A stretch of 64,000 nucleotides of DNA from Natrinema sp. DC36 (GTDB lineage Archaea; Halobacteriota; Halobacteria; Halobacteriales; Natrialbaceae). Position 1 is the stretch's first letter. Each line of letters opens with the position of its first letter. The notes below the pieces were generated by a model, which saw nothing but the letters and a program-made list of their open reading frames with translations, was not told the origin of the DNA and did not search any database. Position numbers and translations under genes: made by a program. Positions 44,740-54,867 of this stretch are shown piece by piece. Location: positions 186,001 through 250,000 of the forward strand of contig NZ_CP084473.1 of assembly GCF_020405225.1 (NCBI RefSeq), written 5' to 3'.

Positions 44740-45948
44740 ATGACACCTGTGTCCTCACGGCAAGCACGAGGAGACGTACCGTGGACCTCTGCGATCTTTC
44801 AGACGGTGCTGGCGTGTTCGCTCATCGGTGTGATGGGTGTCACCCTGATCAGTCCCATTCTACCGGACCTCCGCTCAGTATTCAAGATCAGCGATGCGCA
44901 AATAGGGCTCATGATCACAGCGTATACGCTCCCCGGCGTGTTTCTGACGCCGTTTATCGGCCTGTTATCCGACCGTCTGGGACGCCGGACGGTCGTCCTC
45001 CCTCTGTTGGTCCTCTTCGGCCTCGCCGGCGGTGGTATCGCGCTCGGCCCGTCGTTTCGCGGGGTGCTGGCCCTCCGATTCGTTCAGGGGATCGGCGGCA
45101 GCGGACTTATGGTACTGGCGATAACGCTCATCGGCGATTTCTACGGGGGAAAACGACGGAATAAGATCATGGGCGTAAACGGCAGTGCCATTGGCATCGG
45201 TGCCGCCACGTATCCTCTGCTCGGTGGAGCGTTAGCCACTATCCGCTGGAACATTCCGTTCGCGTTCTTCGGCCTCAGTCTCGTCGTCGGTGCTATCGCT
45301 CTCTTCACTCTCGAAGAACCCACGATAGCCGATCCGCCTGCGATCGGAACGTACGTATCGCGGGTGATCTCTGCGGTCCTCATCTCGAGAGCGCTCGGAC
45401 TCTGGGCTGCAGCGTTTCTCACGTTTTTCCTGTTTTACGGGTGCATTCTAACAGTTCTCTCTCTGCTTTTGAGCGACGTTCATGGCCTTTCCGCTGGACA
45501 GATCGGCCTGCTATTCAGCATGGTTTCCATCGCCAACGCCACCACGGCGTCTCAGTACGGGCGCATCTCCCAGTACTTCGACGCACGGCAGTTGATCTCT
45601 CTCGGTTTCGTCGGATTCGGTGTCAGCCTCCTCGGCGTCTGGGCTGCTTCCACGCCGATACTGATCGGTGCGATGTTACTCTGTTTCGGCCTGGGATTCG
45701 GGCTCGTGATGCCCTCCCTCGATACGACTGTCGTGAGCCTCGTCTCAGGCCAACTTCGCGCGAGCATGATGGGGGTCCTGACGAGTATGCTCTGGCTCGG
45801 ACAGACCGTCGGACCGATCGCGTTCACCGGTTTCGCGGGCGCCGCTTTCGACGAACCGGTGACCGGATATCGCTTTTCGTTGCTGTTCTGGGGGACGGCT
45901 ACGCTCATCGGCGGTGTACTCGCGTTTCTAGCTCTCAATCGCCGATAG
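44740..45948 (+). CDS. Major facilitator superfamily transporter
   Basis: A 402-aa 12-helix MFS protein. The first half has the A-motif region (GLLSDRLGRRTVVLP) and RFVQGIGGSGLMVLAITLIG, typical of drug/metabolite exporters of the DHA1 type. Its substrate is unknown; it may export purine analogues or an end product of purine use. It lies 95 nt after the purine permease on the same strand. Confidence 0.85.
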   Translation: MTPVSSRQARGDVPWTSAIFQTVLACSLIGVMGVTLISPILPDLRSVFKISDAQIGLMITAYTLPGVFLTPFIGLLSDRLGRRTVVLPLLVLFGLAGGGIALGPSFRGVLALRFVQGIGGSGLMVLAITLIGDFYGGKRRNKIMGVNGSAIGIGAATYPLLGGALATIRWNIPFAFFGLSLVVGAIALFTLEEPTIADPPAIGTYVSRVISAVLISRALGLWAAAFLTFFLFYGCILTVLSLLLSDVHGLSAGQIGLLFSMVSIANATTASQYGRISQYFDARQLISLGFVGFGVSLLGVWAASTPILIGAMLLCFGLGFGLVMPSLDTTVVSLVSGQLRASMMGVLTSMLWLGQTVGPIAFTGFAGAAFDEPVTGYRFSLLFWGTATLIGGVLAFLALNRR

Positions 45949-45994
45949 CGACGAAGAGACCACACGGTTTGCCATTGTTTGGTCACGGCACCGT

Positions 45995-47215
45995 CTACTC
46001 GATGACCGGATACGGTATCACGCGTACCGACTCCCCGGCTGCAAGATCCGACTCCGTTATGACGATACCGTCGGCTCGCGTCGCACGTGTGCTCGAGGAG
46101 AGGACGCTCGGATCGAACGTCTCTTCGTACACTTCGAGCGGGGAATCAACGTGGCCCAAGGGGATAGCGTTCCCCTCGTCAACCGTCACCGGCACTGCGT
46201 ATTCGAATCCGGCCGTTCCGATACCGACGTCGCTCGTGAGGGTCGCATCGATCGTCGGTACCGGTTCCGTCTCGCCGACGAAGAACGAACGCATGACGAG
46301 TGTCGCAACCGTGTGCGCGCCGACTGGCTTTCCCGGAATCGCGAAGGCGACCGCATCGTGATCGGGGAGTCGCGAGACTGCGATCGGTTTGCCGGGACGA
46401 ATCCGGACGCGATGGAACACTACCTCGCCCAACGCCTCGAGGGCTCGGATAACGTGATCCTTCTTGCCGACGCTCGTTCCGCCAGTCGTGATGACCACAT
46501 CGTGTTCGTCGGCCAACTGCTCGATTCGGTCTCTCGTCCTCTCGTATTCGTCGGGAACCGTTCCCTCGATCGTGACACCGTGCTCCCACGAACGGACGAG
46601 CGCGGCCAGCATCGGCGAGTCGAGATCGGCGGTCTTCTCCTCGTGAATTTCGGATCCAGTAGCCAGTAACCCCGCGGAGAAGGGTTCGTACACGCTGACG
46701 CGTTCGATACCGAGGTCTCTGAGCAGGATCAGATCTTTCGCAGAAATCCGTTCACCGGGCCGAAACAGCACTTCACCAGCTGACACGTTGCTTCCCCGTT
46801 CGTACGTATACGTACCCGGTTCGAGGCTACTCCCCCTGAGTTCACCTGCTTCGACGGATGCTTCCTCGATCTTGAGCACGGCGTTTGCGCGCTCTGGGAG
46901 CGGTGCCCCCGTAGCGATGCGGGCAGCTGCCCCGGCCGCTAGCGACGGTGGCTCGTCCTCCGGAAATATCTCTCCGTCACTGACCGTGAAGGGATACGAC
47001 TCGGTCGCGTCGACGGCGAATCCGTCCATGGTCGCGTGGTCGTGAACCGGAACGTCTCTGGGGGCAGTTATCGACTCTGCGAGAAACCGTCCAGCTATGC
47101 CGTCTCCGACGCTCAACTCTTTCGTCTCGTGGTTCGACAGCACTCGGTCGAGCACATCGAGAACCTCCCGCACGGCCTCGGAACGAGAGAGCATCGATTC
47201 GTGGTCGTGAGCCAT
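45995..47215 (-). CDS. moeA: Molybdopterin molybdotransferase MoeA
   Basis: It inserts molybdate into adenylylated molybdopterin. The four-domain MoeA layout is clear: VHDHATMDGFAVD (domain with catalytic Asp), GLLATGSEI, VVITTGGTSVGKKDHV (MPT-binding motif), RIRPGKPIAV and AIPGKPVGAHTVAT. At 406 aa it is full length and without the PBP-like extension found in some archaeal MoeA. The start is 47215, or 47194. Presence inside the locus suggests a dedicated copy for the hydroxylases downstream. Confidence 0.93.
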   Translation of the reverse strand: MAHDHESMLSRSEAVREVLDVLDRVLSNHETKELSVGDGIAGRFLAESITAPRDVPVHDHATMDGFAVDATESYPFTVSDGEIFPEDEPPSLAAGAAARIATGAPLPERANAVLKIEEASVEAGELRGSSLEPGTYTYERGSNVSAGEVLFRPGERISAKDLILLRDLGIERVSVYEPFSAGLLATGSEIHEEKTADLDSPMLAALVRSWEHGVTIEGTVPDEYERTRDRIEQLADEHDVVITTGGTSVGKKDHVIRALEALGEVVFHRVRIRPGKPIAVSRLPDHDAVAFAIPGKPVGAHTVATLVMRSFFVGETEPVPTIDATLTSDVGIGTAGFEYAVPVTVDEGNAIPLGHVDSPLEVYEETFDPSVLSSSTRATRADGIVITESDLAAGESVRVIPYPVIE

Positions 47216-47503
47216 AATACTGAGTTGGGTATATTATCACAAACCCCTTTCGTCCGTTTTTCAACCAAACGGGAACTCTCTGCGAACGGGCGGGCTCCTC
47301 GTAACGGAAAGAGAGGCCGCCAACATGTCGTTCAGTTACCGTTACACTCATCAGGTGCGATTCTAGTCTGCGTACCGTTTTCGACCCATCACGCGATTTC
47401 GTCGTGCCAAACCGCAATCTAAAGACAGGGCCGACTTATGTGAGAAAATATATATTCAATAAGCTATTTATGCCAAACCCATGTCTATGTGAATCGACAG
47501 CAC

Positions 47504-48889
47504 ATGTCAGAGAGGGACGGATCCATCGAACTGGCGTACGGATTAGAAGACAAACCACCGGCGATCAAGGCGCTCTTTCTCGGCGTCCAGCACGTAGCGG
47601 CCATGATCGTTCCGGCGACGGCGGTGGCACTCATCGTCGGAGGAGCCGTCGGTGTTGGCTCAGCTGACACGGCGTTCCTGGTTCAAATGGTGCTCGTGTT
47701 CTCGGGACTCGCGACGCTCGTGCAGGTGTTCCCCATCGGTCCTGTCGGATCCCGCTTACCCGTCGTGATGGGAACGAGCTTCGCGTTCGTCGGTGCGGCG
47801 ATAGCCATCGGAAGCCAATACGGTCTCGACGCCGTTTTTGGCGCGATAGTGATCGCGGCACTAGTGGAGGTACTGATCGGGTGGCAGTTCAAACGGGTTA
47901 AGAGGTTCTTCCCGCCACTGGTATCCGGACTCATCGTTATGATCATCGGCCTCTACTTGATCCCGGTGGGGATGGACTACCTCGCGGGTGGCGTTGGCGC
48001 CTCGGACTACGGCGCGTACCACAACCTCGGTCTGGGCTTGCTCGTCATCGCCGTAACCGTCGGATTGAATCTCTTTACGGACGGCCCTTTACGGATACTC
48101 AGTATCCTCATCGGTCTCATGGTCGGATACGTGGCTGCGATCGCGATGGGTATCGTCAACTTCTCGCCCGTCGCGGAAGCAAGCTGGTTCGCCGTTCCCG
48201 TCCCGGGTCGGTTCGGGTTCTCCTTCGAACCGGTGGCCATCCTGACGTTCACTGCCATTCACATCACGGCAGCGATCGAATCCGTCGGGGACATCTCCGG
48301 CATCACATCCGCCGAAGGGCGAACTCCGACCGAAGACGAGGTAACGGGCGGACTCTTCGTTGACGGAATCGGCAGCTCGATCGGCGCACTGTTCGGCGCG
48401 TTCCCGCTAACAACGTTCTCTCAGAACGTTGGTCTCATCAACTTCACCGGCGTTATGAGTCGCTACGTCGTCGGTATCAGCGGTGTCGTCCTACTGGTTC
48501 TTGGTTTTGTTCCGAAAATTAGTGCCGTCGTGACGACAATTCCGAGTGCGGTACTCGGTGGTGCCGTGCTGGTCATGTTCGGAATGGTGATGTCGAGCGG
48601 TCTTCGCCTCATCTTCTTGAACGAACGGATGAACCGACGGAACATGGTCATCATCGCGACCTCGATCGGTGCCGGCCTTGGCGTCGAGGTCCGACCTGAC
48701 GCGCTCAGCGCGTTACCGGATCAGGCGACGATTTTCTTCGGAAATGCGATCATTGTGACTGCCATCGTGGCGGTCCTGCTCAACACGCTGGTACCCCGCG
48801 AGACGGAAGCCAATCTCCAAGACGCAGCCACGACGGGTGATCTCGATGAAGGTCTGGGTACCGATGCAGTTGGGTCGTCCGAAGATTAA
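47504..48889 (+). CDS. NCS2 xanthine/uric acid-type permease
   Basis: A ~461-aa nucleobase:cation symporter-2 family protein with about 14 membrane segments. GLEDKPPAIKALFLGVQHV is the typical start; VMGTSFAFVGA, ITAAIESVGDISGIT and TTFSQNVGLINFTGVMSR (the QNxGxxxxT signature) follow. Relatives transport xanthine and urate. ATG 47504 is preferred; GTG 47489 is possible because tatttatg (47463-47470) lies about 26 nt upstream of that point. It is divergent from moeA and probably supplies xanthine to the dehydrogenases. Confidence 0.9.
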   Translation: MSERDGSIELAYGLEDKPPAIKALFLGVQHVAAMIVPATAVALIVGGAVGVGSADTAFLVQMVLVFSGLATLVQVFPIGPVGSRLPVVMGTSFAFVGAAIAIGSQYGLDAVFGAIVIAALVEVLIGWQFKRVKRFFPPLVSGLIVMIIGLYLIPVGMDYLAGGVGASDYGAYHNLGLGLLVIAVTVGLNLFTDGPLRILSILIGLMVGYVAAIAMGIVNFSPVAEASWFAVPVPGRFGFSFEPVAILTFTAIHITAAIESVGDISGITSAEGRTPTEDEVTGGLFVDGIGSSIGALFGAFPLTTFSQNVGLINFTGVMSRYVVGISGVVLLVLGFVPKISAVVTTIPSAVLGGAVLVMFGMVMSSGLRLIFLNERMNRRNMVIIATSIGAGLGVEVRPDALSALPDQATIFFGNAIIVTAIVAVLLNTLVPRETEANLQDAATTGDLDEGLGTDAVGSSED

Positions 48890-49153
48890 GACGATAAGTT
48901 CACTTCTTTGAATGGGGTTCTTGGTTCTCTATTGCCGTCTAAGTGGTGTGGCGCTTACGTTCACACAGTCTGGTGTGTTCATACGTAGCGTGTACCGCTA
49001 GTCGGTCAGTCATGCTACACCATGGCAATCTATTTCACGATCGCACTGGACATTCCGCTATGCAGTTCAATCGTGTCGCAGTCACCGAACGGTCTCATCG
49101 CCGATTCCGCGAAGACACGGCGGATGAAAGGTTCTGGAACGGGGTGATGTATC

Positions 49154-50821
49154 GTGACCGAACGCGTTGACACCCTCGTCCGCGGGACGTTAGTCAACGT
49201 GAACACCGGAAACGTGGAGGATCGCGCCGTGGCGATCGACGACGGGATCATCGTCGCGCTGGAAGAGCGTCCCGCCGAACGTGAACTCCACGCGAAATAC
49301 GTCACGCCCGGACTCATCGACGCTCACATGCACGTCGAATCGAGCATGGTGACGCTTCCACAGTACGCGGAAGCGGTCGTCCCGAACGGCGTGACAAGCG
49401 TCGTACACGATCCCCACGAAATAGCAAACGTGGTCGGCGCTGCGGGCGTCCGCGCCGTCATTCAAGACGCTGAACAGACGCCGTTGAAGGCTCGATTCAC
49501 CGTTCCTTCCAGCGTCCCAGCGTCGGACCTCCAAGACTGCGGGGCGACACTCCCCGCCGAAATGGTAACTGATCTACTCGAGGAACCGAACGTCATCGCG
49601 CTCGGCGAAGTAATGGACGTTCCTGGATTGGTCGCGGGAGACGAGGACGTCCACGCGAAGATCCGAGCCGCACGGGAGCGCGGATTGACTGTCGACGGAC
49701 ACATGCCACAGGTCACGGGTGACGAACTACACGAGGCCGCACGGTATCTGGACAACGACCACGAGAGTATCACGCTCGCCGAGGCCCGCGAGAAAGCCGA
49801 TGTCGGTCTCCGCGTCTACCTGCGCGAGGGATCGTCCAGCAAGAACCTCGCCGAACTCTTGCCGCTCACCGAGGAGATCGATACTCGGCGACTCTCGCTC
49901 TGTACAGACGACCGTGAAGTCACAGACATTATCGACGAAGGCGGCGTCGACTTCGCCATTCGGAAAGCGATCCAGGAAGGCGCAGACCCGGTTAACGCCG
50001 TACAGATGGCGACGATAAACACGGCGGAGAGTTACGACCTCCCGTTCGGAAGAGTGGAACCGGGTGCACCGGCAGATCTCGTGTTGCTCGAGGATCTGGA
50101 CTCCTGGCGCGTCGACGACGTACTCATCGACGGTGAACTGAATCCGACGGAGGACGGGACTGTCCCTTCCGCGACCAATCTTCCGACGGACACGGTCGAG
50201 TTCCCCTCGGTCTCGGCGTCCGACCTCGCGATCACGGCTCGTGACAGCCGCAGTCGCACCGCTCGCGTCCGCGTCATTGACGCCGTCGGCGGCCTCCAGA
50301 CCGATCCCATGACCGCCGAAGTCCCCGTACGGGAGCGCACGCTACTGCCGGATCCGGACGAAGATCTGCTCTCACTCGCTGTCATCGAGCGACACGGTGG
50401 GAACGGAGGGATCGGCCGCGGCTTCGTTCACGGGTTAGACATCGACCGCGGTGCTGTCGGGTCAACGATCGCTCACGACGCGCACAACTGCGTCGTCGCC
50501 GGCGCTGATCACGCCTCCATGGCAGCGGTCGCGAACAAACTCGAGGAGTTAGACGGCGGCGTCGTCGCGTACGATCCCCTCGACGACGAATTCGCTTCAC
50601 TCGCGCTCCCGGTCGCCGGTCTGATGTCGAACGAGTCGATAGAAACTGTCTACGAGCAGTTCGAAACCGTAGAGACCCACGCCGCAGAGATCGGGATGGC
50701 AGAAACCGGACTGATGGAACTCTCTTTCCTCGCCCTCGAGGTGATTCCGACGTATCGGCTCACGAACAACGGCCTCGTAGACGTCACGGATGGCAAGTAC
50801 GTGGACGTGACGATGTCGTAG
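49154..50821 (+). CDS. ade: Adenine deaminase
   Basis: It deaminates adenine to hypoxanthine. The 555-aa protein has the amidohydrolase domain (VTPGLIDAHMHVESSMV with HxH, SVVHDPHEIANVVG, IALGEVMDVPG, LTVDGHMPQVTGDEL, LSLCTDDREVTDII) and the C-terminal domain specific to Ade (IERHGGNGGIGRGFVHGL, IAHDAHNCVVAGADHASM). GTG 49154 is the start. It supplies hypoxanthine, the substrate of xanthine dehydrogenase, linking the permeases to the hydroxylases. Confidence 0.95.
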   Translation: MTERVDTLVRGTLVNVNTGNVEDRAVAIDDGIIVALEERPAERELHAKYVTPGLIDAHMHVESSMVTLPQYAEAVVPNGVTSVVHDPHEIANVVGAAGVRAVIQDAEQTPLKARFTVPSSVPASDLQDCGATLPAEMVTDLLEEPNVIALGEVMDVPGLVAGDEDVHAKIRAARERGLTVDGHMPQVTGDELHEAARYLDNDHESITLAEAREKADVGLRVYLREGSSSKNLAELLPLTEEIDTRRLSLCTDDREVTDIIDEGGVDFAIRKAIQEGADPVNAVQMATINTAESYDLPFGRVEPGAPADLVLLEDLDSWRVDDVLIDGELNPTEDGTVPSATNLPTDTVEFPSVSASDLAITARDSRSRTARVRVIDAVGGLQTDPMTAEVPVRERTLLPDPDEDLLSLAVIERHGGNGGIGRGFVHGLDIDRGAVGSTIAHDAHNCVVAGADHASMAAVANKLEELDGGVVAYDPLDDEFASLALPVAGLMSNESIETVYEQFETVETHAAEIGMAETGLMELSFLALEVIPTYRLTNNGLVDVTDGKYVDVTMS

Positions 50822-50894
50822 CGCGTCAGAAATTCCGATACTGACAGTGCTCGGGTACCGACGACGGCGGCAGCGGAATCGCGCGCACTGTCGC

Positions 50895-51689
50895 TCACCG
50901 GTCAACCACGGCGGACAGGATCACGTCGTCCGCGTAGGTCCCGTCCAGCAGATAGTGATCAGCGCGTGTCGCTTCGACGGTCCAGTCGCGCTCGACGAGG
51001 AAATCGATTCCCGTCTGATTCGTGGCGGGGAGGTGCTGATACAGTTTCTCGTAGCCACAGCGGTCGGCACACTGCCGTGCGTACGCCAACAGTCTGGTCC
51101 CGATTCCCGCCTCGCGTCGCGATTCGGCGACGCCACCGGTCACCGTCGCCGTGTGGGCGGTTTGTGCTCTGTCCGTCGCGTCGATGTGAATCCACCCACA
51201 GACCGCGTCCTCGATGGTCGCCACGTAGACTGCGCACTCTCTCGTCGAATCACGTCGGTGGGGCGTCCCGTCGTTTGTCACCGTTGCCACGGTCGGCGCC
51301 GTTTCGACGGACGGCTGTTCGCCGGCCATTGATCGCATGACGCTGACCAGTTCCACCCGATCGTCCTCGGTCGCCGGTCGAAATTCGACGGGCAAATCGA
51401 AACCGGTGAGACCGACCGTTTTCGGCTCCGCCACGCGGTTCAGATTGGCGGTCAAACGGACCCGGTCGTCAGTCTCGACCAGCAATCCGTTTTGCTCGAG
51501 GAGCGCTAGATGATGATCGATTGCGCGCCTGTCGTTGGGGTAGAGTGCCTCCTGCAGGCGACGAGGACGAACTGGACCGTGTTCGACGACGTACTCGTAG
51601 ATGGTCCGCCGCTCCTCGTTGGTAATCTCGGTTACTGACGCTGTACTCGACCGTACCACGCCATCAGTCGGACTCGAATTTTCGCGCAT
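50895..51689 (-). CDS. GNAT-family N-acetyltransferase with N-terminal winged helix
   Basis: A ~264-aa protein. Residues about 25-80 form a winged-helix domain (YEYVVEHGPVRPRRLQEALY, DHHLALLEQNGLL). The rest is a GNAT fold (VEFRPATEDDRVELVSVM, ESRREAGIGTRLLAYARQCA with the acetyl-CoA loop, NQTGIDFLVERDW). The fusion suggests a regulator that is or senses an acyltransferase. It lies 3' to mocA on the same strand (249-nt gap), and is the only DNA-binding candidate in this half of the locus. Confidence 0.8.
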   Translation of the reverse strand: MRENSSPTDGVVRSSTASVTEITNEERRTIYEYVVEHGPVRPRRLQEALYPNDRRAIDHHLALLEQNGLLVETDDRVRLTANLNRVAEPKTVGLTGFDLPVEFRPATEDDRVELVSVMRSMAGEQPSVETAPTVATVTNDGTPHRRDSTRECAVYVATIEDAVCGWIHIDATDRAQTAHTATVTGGVAESRREAGIGTRLLAYARQCADRCGYEKLYQHLPATNQTGIDFLVERDWTVEATRADHYLLDGTYADDVILSAVVDR

Positions 51690-51937
51690 AGTTTCTCCTG
51701 ACACGACGGTTGCAGTCCGGCCGCTGCCTGAAATCCGTGGCTATCGACAGTACAGTCGGAATCGAGGTATATAGTTGCTCGAACGGACACGCCGCCAGAC
51801 GCTCGTGGCAACACCTGACACATTCGGACAATGGCCGCACTGCCGGCGACCGTTACCGTGATTCAGGACGTCTCACTGTCTGATGCTGAGTCGTCGTATC
51901 CCGCTGGGGGCTGATTCGCTTTCCATCCGAAGGGGCA

Positions 51938-52582
51938 TCAGTCGGTGGCCCGCTCCAAATCCGACTGAGAGTCGATGTCTCTTCTCACGCCCGGGTCGTC
52001 GACATCGACGAAGACGGTGTTTTCGTGGTTCTCAACGAGGTCTCGGCCGCCTCGGTCGCCGGAAACGGTCGACAACGTGTCGTAGTGCTGTCGACCGAAC
52101 AGGATGGGATTCCCACGCCGACCGTCGTACGTGGGGGCGACGATGCTCCCGTCGCCGGTCACGTATGCTGTTCGCAATGCGTCCACAGTCAGTGGACGAA
52201 CGAACGGCATATCTCCGAGCATGAACACGGTCGCGTCCCAGTCCGCGCCGCGTGCCGCGTCGACGCCGGTCCGGACCGACGCGCTTTGTCCCGCTTCGTA
52301 GTTCTCGTTGGAGCGGATCGAGAGATCGAGATCGGCGAGAGCCGCCACCACACGGTCCGCCTCGTGCCCGACGACGGCGACGATATCGTCGACGGACGAC
52401 TGACACAGCGTCTCCGCCGCATGTCTCACAATGGGTGTCCCCTCAACGTCCGCAAGGAGTTTGTTCCCTCCCCCGAACCGGGTCCCCTTCCCCGCCGCGA
52501 GGATCACACCCCCGATAGTATTGACTTCATTACCGCCATCCGGTCCGTCGACAGCCCGAGCCGTGTCTGACCGATCTGCCAT
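51938..52582 (-). CDS. mocA: Molybdenum cofactor cytidylyltransferase-like protein (MocA/MobA family)
   Basis: It is predicted to attach CMP to Mo-molybdopterin, the cofactor form used by xanthine-dehydrogenase-type enzymes. The nucleotide motif GGVILAAGKGTRFGGGNKLL, the VVGHEADRV segment, FMLGDMPFVRPLTV and GNPILFGRQHYD are those of MocA. ATG 52582 gives the usual short N-terminus. Downstream of yqeC on the same strand, with a 113-nt gap, it matches the yqeC-mocA order seen in selenium-dependent hydroxylase loci. Confidence 0.88.
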   Translation of the reverse strand: MADRSDTARAVDGPDGGNEVNTIGGVILAAGKGTRFGGGNKLLADVEGTPIVRHAAETLCQSSVDDIVAVVGHEADRVVAALADLDLSIRSNENYEAGQSASVRTGVDAARGADWDATVFMLGDMPFVRPLTVDALRTAYVTGDGSIVAPTYDGRRGNPILFGRQHYDTLSTVSGDRGGRDLVENHENTVFVDVDDPGVRRDIDSQSDLERATD

Positions 52583-52695
52583 ACGACCATTTCGTGACGG
52601 ACCGTACTGGTTCTTTTCCCGTCGCCATCTCTGTCGACTTGCATCCTGACAGCGAGTACGCTCGAGAGACGCAGCACCGATAGTTCGCGCTCCTA

Positions 52696-53457
52696 TCACG
52701 ACGACTCGCTCTCGACGGGGAGGCAAACGTCTCGGTCGAACGACGTCACGAGGCCTCGGGTGAACCGAGTCGTTTCCTCGAGCGCGTGCTCGAGTACCGC
52801 TCGCGCCGTCTCTTGGTGGTCCGGCGTGTCCGCCTTGTTGACTACGGGTGTGACGACTGCGATATCGGGCACGTGTCGTAGTCCCCCGTCGGGACTTGCG
52901 AGCACGGTGCCGATCGTTTCGGGCGTAATCGTGTCGCCGACGGAGAGGTCGGTGATCGCGGTGACGCGTTCGGGACGGTGAACGACGGCTTCGGCGAGCG
53001 GTTCGCCGACGGCGTGCACTGAGGCCACGGGGACGACGTGAGTCGCCTCGTCTGGAACCACCGGCTCGTCGGTTCCGGGGGCCTTGAACTCCCGCCGTCG
53101 AGCCCCATCGGCTTTGACGAGGAGCCAGTCGACAATCCCACGATCGAGAACCGACGCCAGCGGCTCGGGATCGAACCCGCGAACTTTTCGGTCGACTCGT
53201 TCGGGATCGGCGACCCTTTCGCTCGCGAACGCGACCGGTGGCTCGGTTTCGAGCAGCGCGTCCGGCAGTCGCTCGGCGTTCGTGACCGTCAGCGGCAGAT
53301 CGGGTGGCGGCATCTGTGTCGTCGTCGTGAACCCGACGTCGTACCCCCGCTCGGTTCCGTCCGTCGCGAGTCGGTGCATGGCGGTCTTCTTGCCGCCGGC
53401 ACCGACGAACGCGACGAGCTCTCGGTCGCCGAGGCCCAGCGCGGTCGACAGTTCCAT
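52696..53457 (-). CDS. yqeC: Selenium cofactor biosynthesis protein YqeC
   Basis: A 253-aa P-loop protein, one of the marker proteins of selenium-dependent molybdenum hydroxylases. The N-terminal Walker A is AFVGAGGKKTA (16-26), followed by TTTTQMPPP, and by the diagnostic LVKADGARRREFKAPGTDEP. The later VTPVVNKAD is a G4-like nucleotide motif. Exact chemistry is unknown; family members are thought to act in Se insertion or cofactor processing with YqeB and SelD. ctattttcg at about -26 fits a leaderless ATG 53457. It is divergent from tusA-selD. Confidence 0.92.
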   Translation of the reverse strand: MELSTALGLGDRELVAFVGAGGKKTAMHRLATDGTERGYDVGFTTTTQMPPPDLPLTVTNAERLPDALLETEPPVAFASERVADPERVDRKVRGFDPEPLASVLDRGIVDWLLVKADGARRREFKAPGTDEPVVPDEATHVVPVASVHAVGEPLAEAVVHRPERVTAITDLSVGDTITPETIGTVLASPDGGLRHVPDIAVVTPVVNKADTPDHQETARAVLEHALEETTRFTRGLVTSFDRDVCLPVESESS

Positions 53458-53564
53458 ACCGTCACTGTGCGACGAGAGCGAAAATAGATTTGCCCCATCG
53501 GAGTGCGAGCCGCGGAGTAGATCGAGCCGATACTGTTTTGCGACTCACTCGCATACGTTGACGC

Positions 53565-53813
53565 ATGACGCGAGTAGATGTGCGCGGAGAAATCTGTCCG
53601 CGGCCGGCGCTGATCGTCCGCCAGCAGCTCGCCGAACTGGAGACGGGCGACGAGTTACTCGTGCGAGGCGATTACCCCCCGGCGGAACGGAACCTCTGTC
53701 GAATGTGTCGCAAACGCGGGTTCACCGTCGCGAAGACCGAGGACGGAAGCGACGAGAACGCGTTCGAGTTGCGCATCGAAGTGACCGACGACGCCGAGAT
53801 TCCGGAGGCGTAG
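53565..53813 (+). CDS. TusA/YedF-like chalcogen carrier preceding selD
   Basis: An 82-aa SirA/TusA domain with an intact active site (MTRVDVRGEICPRPALIV, Cys11-Pro-x-Pro). In bacteria with this system the partner is YedF, a TusA domain with a DsrE-like extension; here only the TusA half is encoded and DsrE-type proteins are separate genes at 56445-57414. It ends 3 nt before the selD start, so both are translated from one mRNA. It probably passes selenide or persulfide to or from SelD. Inferred from context. Confidence 0.88.
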   Translation: MTRVDVRGEICPRPALIVRQQLAELETGDELLVRGDYPPAERNLCRMCRKRGFTVAKTEDGSDENAFELRIEVTDDAEIPEA

Positions 53814-53816
53814 TCG

Positions 53817-54860
53817 ATGAGCGACCGTTCCGACGACGGCACCGTACAGCTCACCGAGTACGCCGACCTCCACGGCTGCTCCTGCAAGGTCGGTCAGAGC
53901 GATCTCGACGATCTACTTCGGGACGCGGGGCTGACCGAATCTCGAGACGAACTGCTGTTCGGCGTCGGCGAGGACGCCGCCGCGCGGCGACTGACCGACG
54001 ATCTGGCGCTCGTTTCGACGGTCGATTTCTTCACGCCGATCATCGACGACCCCTACGACTTCGGTCGCGTCGCAGCGTGTAACGCCGCGAGCGACGCGTT
54101 CGCGACGGGGGCCGTCGACAACCTCGACTGTCTCGTCGTCCTCGGGCTCCCACAGGAATTGACGGACACTGCACCGATGATCCTGGCCGGTATCGCCGAT
54201 GCGATCGACGACATGGGCGGCGTGATCGCGGGCGGCCACACGATCGTCAGCCCGTGGCCGTTCGCCGGCGGTGCCATCTCTGCGACTGCACCGCCCGAGG
54301 CGCTGTTGACCTCACAGCGCGCGACAGCCGGAGACTCTCTCTACCTTACGAAACCGCTCGGAACGCAGTCGGCGATGGGAGGACTGCGCGTTTCGGACGA
54401 CGAGTTCGCCGACGTCGTCGCAGAGGCCACGGAACGGTCGGTTCAAAAGATCGGCGACGAAGCGCTCGCCTGGATGACGACCCCGAACCGGGCCGCTGCA
54501 ATGGCCAGTCGCGACGTCGCGACCGCGGCAACCGATATAACCGGGTTCGGGCTCGTCGGGCAGGCGCAGGTCCTCGCCGACAACGCCGACGTGGGGATCG
54601 AGGTAACTAAGCTGCCGATCATCGAAGGAACCGATGACCTCTCGAGTCTGTTCGGGTACGGCCTCAAGGACGGCGAGAGCGCGGAAACCAGCGGCGGCTT
54701 GCTCCTGTCGATCCCCGAGTCGCGAACTCCGACGCTCGAATCCCGTCTCGACGGCGCTGACGTCTTCTACCGTCGTATCGGACGCGTCACTGACGGCAAC
54801 GGCGTTTCGTTACGCGATCCAACGATAGAACCGATCAGCCGGGAGAAACGAGACAACTGA
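53817..54860 (+). CDS. selD: Selenophosphate synthetase (selenide, water dikinase)
   Basis: It makes selenophosphate from selenide and ATP. The N-terminal LTEYADLHGCSCKVGQSDL carries Cys21 and Lys24, which align with catalytic Cys17 and Lys20 of E. coli SelD; there is no selenocysteine codon. The ATP/metal motifs VGEDAAARRL, VSTVDFFTPIIDDPYDFGRV, CNAASDAFATGA, GGHTIVSPWPF, TDITGFGLVGQA and SAETSGGLLLSIP are in place over 347 aa. No selA, selB, sepSecS or selU is visible in the window, so the product is likely used for the molybdenum hydroxylase cofactor. Confidence 0.95.
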   Translation: MSDRSDDGTVQLTEYADLHGCSCKVGQSDLDDLLRDAGLTESRDELLFGVGEDAAARRLTDDLALVSTVDFFTPIIDDPYDFGRVAACNAASDAFATGAVDNLDCLVVLGLPQELTDTAPMILAGIADAIDDMGGVIAGGHTIVSPWPFAGGAISATAPPEALLTSQRATAGDSLYLTKPLGTQSAMGGLRVSDDEFADVVAEATERSVQKIGDEALAWMTTPNRAAAMASRDVATAATDITGFGLVGQAQVLADNADVGIEVTKLPIIEGTDDLSSLFGYGLKDGESAETSGGLLLSIPESRTPTLESRLDGADVFYRRIGRVTDGNGVSLRDPTIEPISREKRDN

Positions 54861-54867
54861 CCGGTCG